A stretch of 36,114 nucleotides of DNA, taken from contig DAOUAM010000027.1 of assembly GCA_034433305.1 (NCBI GenBank), forward strand, positions 1 to 36,114, read 5' to 3'. The stretch comes from DAOUAM01 sp034433305 (GTDB lineage: Bacteria > Chloroflexota > Dehalococcoidia > Lucifugimonadales > DAOUAM01). A program made the position numbers and the translations under genes. A model generated the notes under the pieces. The model worked only from the letters and a program-made list of their open reading frames with translations, ran no database searches and was not told the origin of the DNA. How positions within the stretch are numbered: the stretch's first letter is position 1; each line of letters starts with the position of its first letter. Of the stretch, positions 1-6,399 are shown one piece after another.

Positions 1-25
1 CCAGGCCAGGGCGCGGGTGCCAGCT

Positions 26-775
26 CTAGTGGAAGAAGCGACCGGAGTCTATGACCAGCGTCTGGCCCGTGGTGGTATCGGTGCGGCAGAAGAGCACCAC
101 CTGGGCGGCGATGTCGTCCTTGTCGGCGGCCTTCCTCAGCAGGGAGTTGGCCCTGGCCCGCTCCTGGTAGGCCGGGTCCAGGTTGGACGTGGCGCGGGTG
201 CCCTCCAGGTAGCCCGGCGCCACGCAGTTCACCAGCACCTCCGGCGCCAGGGCCACCGCCATGCACCGCGTCAGGTGAATCAGGCCCGCCTTGGAGACGG
301 CATAGGCGATGGAGGAGCCGGTCGGCCCCAGGCCCGCGATGGAGGAGATGTTGACGATGCGCCCGCCGCCCTGGCGCTTCATGGCCGGCGCGACGGCCTT
401 GATGCAGAGCATGGGGCCGGTCAGGTTGACATTCAGTATCTTGTTCCACTCCTCGTAGGTCAGCCCGTCCAGGTCGTTGAAGGCTATCCACTTGTTGTAG
501 GCGGCGTCGTTGACCAGGATATCTATGCGGCCAAACTGCCCCAGCACCCGGGACACCATGCGCTGCACCTGCTGGGGGTCGGTGACGTCGCACTGGATGG
601 CCGCGGCCTTGACGCCCTTCTCCTGCAACTCGGCGGCCACGCCCTCGGCCTGCTGGCGGCTCTGGGCATAGACCACGGCCACGTTGGTGCCGGCGTCGGC
701 CAGGGCGTGGCAGATGCGCTGCCCCAGGCCACCGTTGCCGCCCGTCACTATGGCTACCTTGCCTTGAAGCTCCAT
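26..775 (-). CDS. Short-chain dehydrogenase/reductase (FabG-like)
   Basis: A 249-residue classical SDR, the usual length for the family. It should be a cytosolic NAD(P)(H)-dependent oxidoreductase acting on a hydroxyl or keto group; the substrate is unknown. Visible motifs are the cofactor glycine motif TGGNGGLG (residues 11-18), D63, NDAA at 89-92 in place of the common NNAG, N115 or N117 of the active site, S145, and YxxxK as Y158/K162. CVAPG at 194-198 follows the catalytic region as is typical. The ATG at 775 is preceded by a GGAGAGAG ribosome site. The gene is divergent from the RmlD-like gene at 924, with a 148-base gap. FabG and glucose-dehydrogenase-like SDRs cannot be told apart here. 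The family is certain, the substrate is not. Confidence 0.93.
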   Translation of the reverse strand: MELQGKVAIVTGGNGGLGQRICHALADAGTNVAVVYAQSRQQAEGVAAELQEKGVKAAAIQCDVTDPQQVQRMVSRVLGQFGRIDILVNDAAYNKWIAFNDLDGLTYEEWNKILNVNLTGPMLCIKAVAPAMKRQGGGRIVNISSIAGLGPTGSSIAYAVSKAGLIHLTRCMAVALAPEVLVNCVAPGYLEGTRATSNLDPAYQERARANSLLRKAADKDDIAAQVVLFCRTDTTTGQTLVIDSGRFFH

Positions 776-829
776 GCTCTCTCTCCTGCAAGAAGTCCTG
801 CACCCGGCCGGGTAATATGCTTACCCGTG

Positions 830-840
830 ATTATATAGCA
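830..840 (-). promoter_or_regulatory. Candidate -10 promoter element for the SDR gene
   Basis: On the minus strand this reads TGCTATATAAT, containing a perfect TATAAT (835-830) 54 bases before the start codon at 775. No good -35 hexamer is visible at 17 bases, so recognition would rest on the TG-extended -10. Confidence 0.45.
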
Positions 841-867
841 CCGCCGCAAGTCCTGGCTGGCCCCGTA

Positions 868-876
868 TGCTATCCT
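868..876 (+). promoter_or_regulatory. Candidate extended -10 promoter for the RmlD-like gene
   Basis: The sequence TGCTATCCT has the TGn-TAnnnT form of an extended -10 element, 47 bases before the ATG at 924. The identical 9-mer occurs at 7340-7348 before the Rid-family gene. No -35 consensus is visible. It is divergent from the SDR promoter. Confidence 0.45.
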
Positions 877-923
877 AAAAGCAGACGCAGTCTCCAGCGC
901 CCGCAGCGTCAAGGGGGTGCCCC

Positions 924-1799
924 ATGCCACGGCTACTGGTCACCGGCGCCAGCGGCTTCCTGGGCCGGGACCTGTGCCAGGTGGCCGCGCGCTCCTGGCA
1001 GGTCTTCGGCGTGGTGTTCTCGCACCCTGTCCAGGTGCCGGGCGCCACCGTCGTCCAGGCGGACCTGACAGACCCCGCCAGCCTGGAGGCGCTCTTCCAG
1101 CGAGTCCGCCCCGATGCGGTGGTCCACGCGGCGGCCATCTCCGACCCCAACTTCTGCCAGACGCACCCTCAGGAGTCCTGGAGGCTGAACGTGGAGGCCT
1201 CCGAGAGGATAGCGGCCCTGTGCGCCCGACTCCAGGTGCCCTGCGCCTTCACCTCCAGCGACCTGGTCTTCGATGGCGCCAGGCCGCCCTACGCCGAGGA
1301 AGCGCCGGTGTGCCCCATCAACGTGTACGGCCAGCACAAGGCCGAGGCCGAGAGGCGCATGGCGCAGGCATACCCGGAGGTCACCATCTGCCGGCTGCCG
1401 CCCATGTTCGGCGTGCCGGGGCCGGCGGGCAGGAGCTTCATCCAGCCTATGGTAAAGGCGCTGCGAGAGGGCGGCGAGTTGCGCCTCTTCGTGGACGAGT
1501 ACCGCACTCCCACCAGCGCCAGGACGGCCGCCGAGGGCATAGTGCTGGCCATGGGCAGGGTGCGCGGGCCGCTGCACCTGGGCGGCCCCCAGCGCATCTC
1601 CCGCTACGACTTCGGCCGGCTGCTGGCCAGCGTCCTGGGCTTCAAGGGTGCCAGGCTGACGCCGTGCCGGCAGCGGGACGTGCCCATGCCGGCGCCCAGG
1701 CCGCCCGATGTATCGCTGGACAGCAGCAAGGCCGTGGCGCTGGGCTTCAGGCGGCGGCCACTGGAGGAAGAGTTGCAGGAGTTGAAGTCCATGCTGTAA
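924..1799 (+). CDS. RmlD-like NAD(P)-dependent sugar-nucleotide reductase (extended SDR)
   Basis: A 291-residue extended SDR with the Rossmann motif TGASGFLG (7-14), D47-type acidic region (QADLTD, 46-51), the HAAA segment near 68-71, catalytic S111/S112 and YGQHK (Y135, K139). It resembles dTDP-4-dehydrorhamnose reductase (RmlD), which reduces a 4-keto sugar nucleotide in deoxysugar synthesis. No other rml genes are nearby, so the true substrate could be another NDP-sugar or a small ketone. The ATG at 924 has AAGGGGG at 911-917 as ribosome site. It is followed by an interspersed repeat and then by a methyltransferase on the same strand. Confidence 0.85.
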   Translation: MPRLLVTGASGFLGRDLCQVAARSWQVFGVVFSHPVQVPGATVVQADLTDPASLEALFQRVRPDAVVHAAAISDPNFCQTHPQESWRLNVEASERIAALCARLQVPCAFTSSDLVFDGARPPYAEEAPVCPINVYGQHKAEAERRMAQAYPEVTICRLPPMFGVPGPAGRSFIQPMVKALREGGELRLFVDEYRTPTSARTAAEGIVLAMGRVRGPLHLGGPQRISRYDFGRLLASVLGFKGARLTPCRQRDVPMPAPRPPDVSLDSSKAVALGFRRRPLEEELQELKSML

Positions 1800-1800
1800 C

Positions 1801-1912
1801 ACCGGTCCTGTATTATGACGCCGTATTCCGCAGGAGCAGGCACGAGGCCTGCCCCTGGGTCTGGCCCAGGACAGGCCTGGCCCTGGGCAACCACAAGGGT
1901 TGCCCCTACAAA
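1801..1912. repeat. Interspersed palindromic repeat, family A, copy 1
   Basis: The gap after the RmlD-like gene holds consecutive hairpins: GCAGGC/GCCTGC (1836-1841, 1847-1852), CCTGGG/CCCAGG (from 1854), and a perfect 8-bp stem GGGCAACC/GGTTGCCC (1885-1892, 1898-1905) followed by CTAC. The same elements in the same order, with CCTGCCC and GGGCAACC hairpins and the preceding TATGACGC string, occur at about 30048-30140. Relative to that copy, this one has an extra segment of about 26 bases between the hairpins. No T-run follows, so it is not a standard terminator. Confidence 0.75.
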
Positions 1913-1948
1913 TTGGCCTCATCATAGCGACCTGGTAAAAAGTACACC

Positions 1949-2563
1949 ATGGGCCTCGGGAAGTGGTTGTTTGCTACGCTTTACGACATGATATCCCGCC
2001 CTGTGGAGCCTCAGCTATCGCCCTACCGCCAGCAGACGGCAGGCCGGGCGACCGGCGCGGTGCTGGAGATTGGCGCGGGCAGCGGGGCCAATCTGCCCTA
2101 CTACCAGCCCGAGGTCAGCCTCACCGTGGTCGACCCCAACTCCTACATGCTCCGCCGCCTGGTGCGCAGGGCGGAGCAGACGGGACGCGGCGTCGCCATC
2201 GTGGCCGGGGCGGGCGAGCGCCTCCCTTTCCCCGACGCCAGCTTCGACAGCGTGGTATCCACCCTGGTGCTGTGCTCGGTGAGGGACCTGGACCAGGCGG
2301 TGCAGGAGGCGCGGCGAGTGCTGCGCCCCGGCGGGGCGTTCTACTTCTACGAGCATGTGGCCGCCCAGGGCCAGCGCCTCCGCCGGTGGCAGGACCGGCT
2401 GAACCGGCCCTGGCGCTGCATCGGCCAGGGCTGCAACCTCAATCGCGACATCGCCTCGGCCATAAGGCGTGCCGGCTTCAGCCAGGTGGAGGTGACGGCC
2501 TTCGACCTGCCCGTGGCCTTTCCCCTGACCAGGCCAAACATCATCGGCGTGGCGAGGGTATAA
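1949..2563 (+). CDS. Class I SAM-dependent methyltransferase (METTL7/UbiE-like)
   Basis: A 204-residue Methyltransf_11-type enzyme transferring a methyl group from S-adenosylmethionine. Motif I is VLEIGAGSG (38-46), the ribose-binding acidic residue is D62, the RLPFPDASFDSV region is at 91-102, and the post-motif III stretch is VLRPGG (124-129). The C-terminal GCNLNRD block (161-167) followed by an AGF segment resembles METTL7-like thiol methyltransferases, which suggests small lipophilic acceptors, but this is inference. The ATG at 1949 has only a weak upstream purine stretch. It is followed closely by the Nudix and luciferase-like genes, a probable co-transcribed trio. The substrate is unknown. 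Confidence 0.88.
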   Translation: MGLGKWLFATLYDMISRPVEPQLSPYRQQTAGRATGAVLEIGAGSGANLPYYQPEVSLTVVDPNSYMLRRLVRRAEQTGRGVAIVAGAGERLPFPDASFDSVVSTLVLCSVRDLDQAVQEARRVLRPGGAFYFYEHVAAQGQRLRRWQDRLNRPWRCIGQGCNLNRDIASAIRRAGFSQVEVTAFDLPVAFPLTRPNIIGVARV

Positions 2564-2596
2564 TTGGGGCGCATTCCACTGGCAGGGGGCAAGCAC

Positions 2597-3091
2597 ATGG
2601 TGACTCCTCCCTCGCCCACGGGCTTCTTCGACGCCACGGGCAGGCCGCTGGACAGGGTGCCTCAAATGGTGCGCGCCGCCACCAACGGCGCCATCTTCAA
2701 CGACCGCGGCGAGGTCCTCCTTCACAGGAGGTCGGACAACGGCTTCTGGGGACTGCCGGGCGGCGGCGTCGAGGTAGGCGAGTCCATCGAGCAGGGCGTC
2801 GTGCGCGAGGTCCTGGAGGAGACGGGGCTCCACGTCCGGGTGAAGCGCTTCGTGGGCATCTACTCCGACCCGCGCAACTACTGCGTCATGAGCTACCCCG
2901 ATGGCCGGGTCATCCAGTACGTCACCGCCGTGTTCGAGTGCGAGCGCCTGTCGGGCGAGCTGCGCATCTCCGACGAGAGCACCGACATCGGCTACTTCCC
3001 CGTGGACGCCCTTCCCAGGGACACCCTGGTAGCCCACCTGGTGCGCATCCAGGACGTGCTGGCCCGCCGAGTCGAGCCTTTTGTGCGATGA
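2597..3091 (+). CDS. Nudix hydrolase
   Basis: A 164-residue Nudix protein that hydrolyses a nucleoside diphosphate linked to another moiety. The Nudix box G-x5-E-x7-REUxEExGU runs from G56 to L78 (E62, R70, E71, E74, E75, G77), all key residues present, so it should bind Mg2+ and be active. The ATG at 2597 is chosen because AGGGGG at 2584-2589 sits at the right distance; a longer reading would need a TTG at 2564 overlapping the upstream stop. Its TGA overlaps the ATG of the next gene (ATGA at 3088-3091), indicating translational coupling. Specificity (ADP-ribose, NADH, oxidised nucleotide or other) cannot be read from the sequence. Confidence 0.93.
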   Translation: MVTPPSPTGFFDATGRPLDRVPQMVRAATNGAIFNDRGEVLLHRRSDNGFWGLPGGGVEVGESIEQGVVREVLEETGLHVRVKRFVGIYSDPRNYCVMSYPDGRVIQYVTAVFECERLSGELRISDESTDIGYFPVDALPRDTLVAHLVRIQDVLARRVEPFVR

Positions 3092-4029
3092 CGGCCCGGA
3101 TAAAGTTCGGCGTCCGCATCCACCAGTCGGGCCTCAGCTACGAGGAGCTGCGGCGCATCTTCGTGGAGGCCGACAGGCTGGGCTACCACTCGGCCACGCT
3201 GTATGACCTGCTGAACGTGCCCGCCCTGGAGTGCTGGACGGCCTTATCGGCGCTGGCCGCCGAGACGCGCCGCCTCCGGCTGGTGCCGCTGGTGCTGGCG
3301 GGCCTCTACCGCCACCCGGCGGTGCTGGCCAGGATGGCCGCCACGCTGGACGTCATCAGCGGCGGGCGGCTGGAGCTGGGCCTGGGCGCCGGCGGCGACG
3401 AGGCCGACCACCTGGCCTTCGGCCTGCCCTTCCCGCCCACGCCCGTGAGGGTGGCCATGCTGGAAGAGGCCGTGGGCATCATCCAGCGCCTGTGGACGGA
3501 GCCTGAGGTCACCTTCGAGGGGATGTACTACCGGGTGTCCCACGCCACCTGCGAGCCCAGGCCGGTGCAGCGGCCCAGGCCGCCCATTATCATCGGTGGC
3601 CACGGCGAGCGCCACCTGCTGCGGGCTGTGGCCGCCCGCGCCGACATCTGCAACATGCGCTTCAACATGGACCTGGAGGAGCACCGCCGCAAGCGCCAGG
3701 TGCTGGAGGCCCACTGCCTCAAGGTGGGCCGCGACCCGGCGGAGATCGAAGTGAGCCACAACGCCCAGGTCTTCATCGCCCGGGACGAGGCGGCGCTGGA
3801 GGCGCTGCTGGCCCGCGACGCCCAGCGCAGAGGCATGGATCCCAGGGGCTACCGCGAGGCCCTGGGCAATGCCATCGTCGGCACGCCGGAGCAGTGCGCC
3901 GCCCAGCTCCGGCGCTACGTGGACGCCGGCATAGCCTACTTCTTCCTGCTCTTCCCCCAGCCTGTGCAGCTTTCCCACCTTCGTCTCTTCGCCGAGGAGG
4001 TCATGCCACGGTCCGCCGAGTCTGCGTAG
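3088..4029 (+). CDS. Luciferase-like (LLM class) flavin/F420-dependent oxidoreductase
   Basis: A 313-residue TIM-barrel protein of the bacterial luciferase-like family, which uses FMN or coenzyme F420 to oxidise or reduce small organic substrates. Recognisable blocks are IKFGVRI at the N-terminus, the RLRLVPLVLAGLYRHPAVLA region, SGGRLELGLGAG near residues 90-101, and the C-terminal IVGTPEQCAAQLRRYVDAGI segment that is typical of F420-type members. The ATG overlaps the Nudix stop codon by four bases. The same frame is open far upstream to 1963, but that stretch is antisense-like shadow of the methyltransferase and Nudix genes. No F420 biosynthesis gene is in view, so FMN versus F420 is undecided. 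Confidence 0.9.
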   Translation: MTARIKFGVRIHQSGLSYEELRRIFVEADRLGYHSATLYDLLNVPALECWTALSALAAETRRLRLVPLVLAGLYRHPAVLARMAATLDVISGGRLELGLGAGGDEADHLAFGLPFPPTPVRVAMLEEAVGIIQRLWTEPEVTFEGMYYRVSHATCEPRPVQRPRPPIIIGGHGERHLLRAVAARADICNMRFNMDLEEHRRKRQVLEAHCLKVGRDPAEIEVSHNAQVFIARDEAALEALLARDAQRRGMDPRGYREALGNAIVGTPEQCAAQLRRYVDAGIAYFFLLFPQPVQLSHLRLFAEEVMPRSAESA

Positions 4030-4042
4030 GGAGGTGGTGGCC

Positions 4043-5392
4043 ATGCGTCTGGTGCTGGTCTTGCTGATGGCAGTGGCCCTGGGATGCGACGCGGGGCCTT
4101 CCGCGGCCCGCTCGCCGACGCTCGGCGGCACGGACCCCAGCCCGACTCCGTCGGCGACGCCTGCCGTGGCGCCGACACCCGCGCAGCCCGGCCCTCCGCT
4201 GGCCATGCTGTCCCGGGCCGAGCTGGCCGGCCTGGCCGACCCCGCCATCTCGGCGGCGGTGGCCGACCTGCTGCGCCGCGCCGGAAGCGTACCTGAGTTG
4301 CAGGTGTTGCGAGCCGCCAGGGCCACCTGGCGCGACGCCAGTCTGGGCTGCCCGGAGCCAGGCAGGGCCTATGCCCAGGTGCTCACCCAGGGCCTGTGGC
4401 TGGTCTTCGCCGCCGGCGGCGCCGTGTACGACTACCGCGTGGCCGGCGGCCAGCCGACGCTCTGCCAGCAGGGCCAGGCCCAGGAGCCAGCGGGACTGGC
4501 GCCGCTGGAGGGCCTCTGGTCGCGGCTGTCGCGCGTGTCCACCGCCCGCAGCGAGGTGGCCGTGGCGGCCCTTGATGGCAAGGTGTACGTGATGGGCGGG
4601 CAGGGCAGCGCCGCCACCGCCAACGAGGAGTACGACCCGACCACCGACACCTGGCGGCAGCGCGCGCCCATCCCCCAGGGCGTGGACCACGCCGCCGCCG
4701 TGGCCCTGGAAGGCCGGATTTACCTGATTGGCGGCTTCCGGGGCAACTTCCAGCCCATCAACACCACCTGGGCCTACGATCCCGCCTCGGACTCCTGGGA
4801 GCGTAAGGCCGACCTGCCGACGCTGAGGGGCGCGCTGGGCGCCGTGGCCGTGGGCGGCAGTATCTACGCCATAGGCGGGCGCGGCACCCAGGGCGACGTG
4901 GGCACGGTGGAGGTCTATGACCCAGCGGCGGACTCCTGGAGCGCCGCCCCCGACATGCCAACGCCCAGGGACCATGTGGCCATCGCCCTGGTGGACGGCA
5001 AGATTTACGTCATCGGCGGCAGGCTGACCACCTTCGCGCGGAACCTGGGCACCAGTGAGGCCTTCGACCCGGCCACTGGCGCCTGGACCCGGCGCGCGCC
5101 ACTGCCCACGGCCCGCAGCGGCATCGCCGCCGGCGTGGTGGACGGCAAAATCTACGTCTTCGGCGGCGAGGCCACCCAGGGCACCTTCGACGAGAACGAA
5201 AGCTACGACCCGGTCACCGACACCTGGAAGGCCATGCCGCCAATGCCTACCGCCCGCCACGGCCTGGGCGCCGCCGCCATCGGCCAGCGCATATACACGC
5301 TGGCCGGCGGCCCGACGCCTGGCGGCTCCCGCAGCGACAGGAACGAGGTCTTCATCGTGCTGGGCGCCGGCCAGGCTGATGCTCAGCGGTAG
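4043..5392 (+). CDS. Kelch-repeat lipoprotein with an N-terminal SLGCPEPG-containing domain
   Basis: A 449-residue exported protein. The first 15 residues form a signal peptide ending in VALGC with lipidation candidate C15, followed by a Pro/Thr linker (about 25-50). A domain of about 100 residues follows, with ATWRDASLGCPEPG and later GGAVYDYRV, a pattern I associate with small uncharacterised secreted domains. The rest is a six-bladed Kelch propeller: six repeats each with a hydrophobic strand, DGKxYVxGG-like turn, then YDPxxDxW (about 165-445). It probably binds a ligand or partner at the cell surface. GTGs at 4034 and 4037 are in frame, but the ATG at 4043 with GGGAGGTGG at 4029-4037 fits best. 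The gap to the previous stop is 13 bases. Confidence 0.9.
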   Translation: MRLVLVLLMAVALGCDAGPSAARSPTLGGTDPSPTPSATPAVAPTPAQPGPPLAMLSRAELAGLADPAISAAVADLLRRAGSVPELQVLRAARATWRDASLGCPEPGRAYAQVLTQGLWLVFAAGGAVYDYRVAGGQPTLCQQGQAQEPAGLAPLEGLWSRLSRVSTARSEVAVAALDGKVYVMGGQGSAATANEEYDPTTDTWRQRAPIPQGVDHAAAVALEGRIYLIGGFRGNFQPINTTWAYDPASDSWERKADLPTLRGALGAVAVGGSIYAIGGRGTQGDVGTVEVYDPAADSWSAAPDMPTPRDHVAIALVDGKIYVIGGRLTTFARNLGTSEAFDPATGAWTRRAPLPTARSGIAAGVVDGKIYVFGGEATQGTFDENESYDPVTDTWKAMPPMPTARHGLGAAAIGQRIYTLAGGPTPGGSRSDRNEVFIVLGAGQADAQR

Positions 5393-5500
5393 CCCGTACC
5401 AACGTTCGTCCCGTTTGTACCACCAGCCTTTTTGAGCTACGTCCACACCGCGGTATGCAGGTGCTGGCCTGAGAGGGTATACCCCAGGTCAGGCCTTACC

Positions 5501-5547
5501 CCTTACCAGGGAACGCGATGCCCATTGGCACCTCGCCGCTGGTAAGG
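5501..5547. repeat. Nested inverted repeat with 9-bp arms
   Basis: CCTTACCAG (5501-5509) is the exact reverse complement of CTGGTAAGG (5539-5547). Inside, GCGA (5515-5518) pairs with TCGC (5533-5536) and GCC (5520-5522) with GGC (5527-5529). It could form a cruciform or an RNA hairpin. It directly precedes the cloverleaf repeat. Confidence 0.75.
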
Positions 5548-5555
5548 CACCGCCA

Positions 5556-5629
5556 GCCCCCTCTCTGACTCTCCCCCAGAGGGGGAGAGAACAGTTCCTT
5601 CCCCTGTGGGGGAAGGCCAGAAAGGGGGC
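5556..5629. repeat. Interspersed cloverleaf-like repeat, family B, copy 1
   Basis: The 74-base unit has outer arms GCCCCCT (5556-5562) and AGGGGGC (5623-5629). They enclose two perfect hairpins: CTCTCCCCC/GGGGGAGAG (5569-5577, 5581-5589) and CCTTCCCC/GGGGAAGG (5597-5604, 5609-5616). A 75-base relative lies at 32258-32332. Nothing in it codes for protein. Confidence 0.85.
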
Positions 5630-5713
5630 ATGCTAGCCATGCAGCCACAACCCGCCCATGAGTATCATGCCAGCCCCAGGCGCGTCCGGGGCCGGCCGCC
5701 CAGGCGCGGAAGC

Positions 5714-5722
5714 TGGTACAAT
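5714..5722 (+). promoter_or_regulatory. Candidate extended -10 promoter upstream of lemA
   Basis: TGGTACAAT matches TGn plus a -10 hexamer TACAAT (5717-5722), 91 bases before the lemA ATG at 5814. No clear -35 element is visible. Confidence 0.4.
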
Positions 5723-5813
5723 GAAAGTGAACAGTCGTGCCGGCGGACAGCGGCAGGGCAGGGGAGCGTGGCCCCGGCAGCCGCGTCACGGCGCACTTGA
5801 GGATGTCGCTACC

Positions 5814-6398
5814 ATGAACACCCGGAATGCTCTGCTGGTGCTTCTGCTCGGAGTGCTGGGCGTGCTGCTCATCGCCGTGCTGGGGTGCGGGCTGTACGTC
5901 AGGAGCACCTACAATGGCCTGGTGGAGCGGAACCTGGCCATAGACGCCCAGTGGGCGCAGGTGGAGGTCCAGTACCAGCGCCGCTTCGACCTGATACCCA
6001 ACCTGGTGGAGGCCACCAAGGGCATCATGCAGCAGGAGCAGGCCGTCTTCGGTGCGCTGGCCGAAGCGCGCACGCGCTACGCCGGCGCCAGCACGCCCGA
6101 CGAGCAGGCCGCCGCGGCCTCGGAGCTGGAGGGCGCCCTGGCCCGCCTGCTGGTGGTGGTGGAGAACTACCCCGAGCTGCGCTCCCAGGCCAATGTGACG
6201 CAGCTCATGGACGAACTGGCGGGCACCGAGAACCGCATCTCCGTGGAGCGCCGCCGCTACAATGAGCAGGTGCTGGACTACAACACCATGGTGCGGCGCT
6301 TCCCCAGCAACATGGTGGCCGGCGCCTTCAACTTCGACCAGCGCACCTACTTCCGCTCCGCCACGGGCGCCGATGTGCCGCCAGAGGTGGACTTCTAG
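5814..6398 (+). CDS. lemA: LemA family membrane protein
   Basis: A 194-residue protein of typical LemA length. It has an N-terminal transmembrane segment (about 6-28) and then the family signature: YNGLV (33-37), AIDAQWAQVEVQYQRR (42-57) and FDLIPNLV (58-65). The remainder is helical and forms the coiled-coil bundle expected outside the membrane. The end carries FPSNMVAGAFNF (153-164), also conserved. The biochemical role of LemA proteins is not settled. The ATG at 5814 has GAGGATG at 5799-5805. The TPM-domain gene starts one base after the stop, and lemA-TPM pairs are found in many bacteria, so joint function is likely. Confidence 0.95.
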   Translation: MNTRNALLVLLLGVLGVLLIAVLGCGLYVRSTYNGLVERNLAIDAQWAQVEVQYQRRFDLIPNLVEATKGIMQQEQAVFGALAEARTRYAGASTPDEQAAAASELEGALARLLVVVENYPELRSQANVTQLMDELAGTENRISVERRRYNEQVLDYNTMVRRFPSNMVAGAFNFDQRTYFRSATGADVPPEVDF

Positions 6399-6399
6399 C

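Larger units (their letters stand above)
5393..5813. other. 421-base intergenic region packed with inverted repeats
   Basis: There is no convincing gene. From left to right it holds a small palindromic block with CCTGA/TCAGG around GGTATACC (about 5469-5492), a 9-bp-armed nested inverted repeat (5501-5547), a cloverleaf-like interspersed repeat (5556-5629), and a candidate extended -10 promoter (5714-5722) for lemA. An in-frame ATG at 5658 would extend LemA by 52 residues of low-complexity Gly/Arg/Ala sequence and is not accepted. Confidence 0.8.

Noticed and set aside
2559..2564. A perfect TATAAT just before the Nudix gene
   Set aside because: It overlaps the methyltransferase stop codon, has no -35 or TG extension, and the gene order looks like one operon. 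Possible internal promoter, but not supported enough to list.
1963..3087. A very long open frame extending the luciferase-like gene upstream
   Set aside because: It is Arg/Gly/Pro-rich shadow sequence over the methyltransferase and Nudix genes. The true start is the ATG at 3088 overlapping the Nudix stop.
5501..5629. Possible CRISPR array from clustered palindromes
   Set aside because: There are no regularly spaced identical repeats with spacers and no cas genes; the structures are different single elements.
5556..5629. The cloverleaf-like repeat as a tRNA gene
   Set aside because: There is no T-loop consensus (GTTCRA), no anticodon arm of correct size and no CCA-type end; two nested hairpins only.
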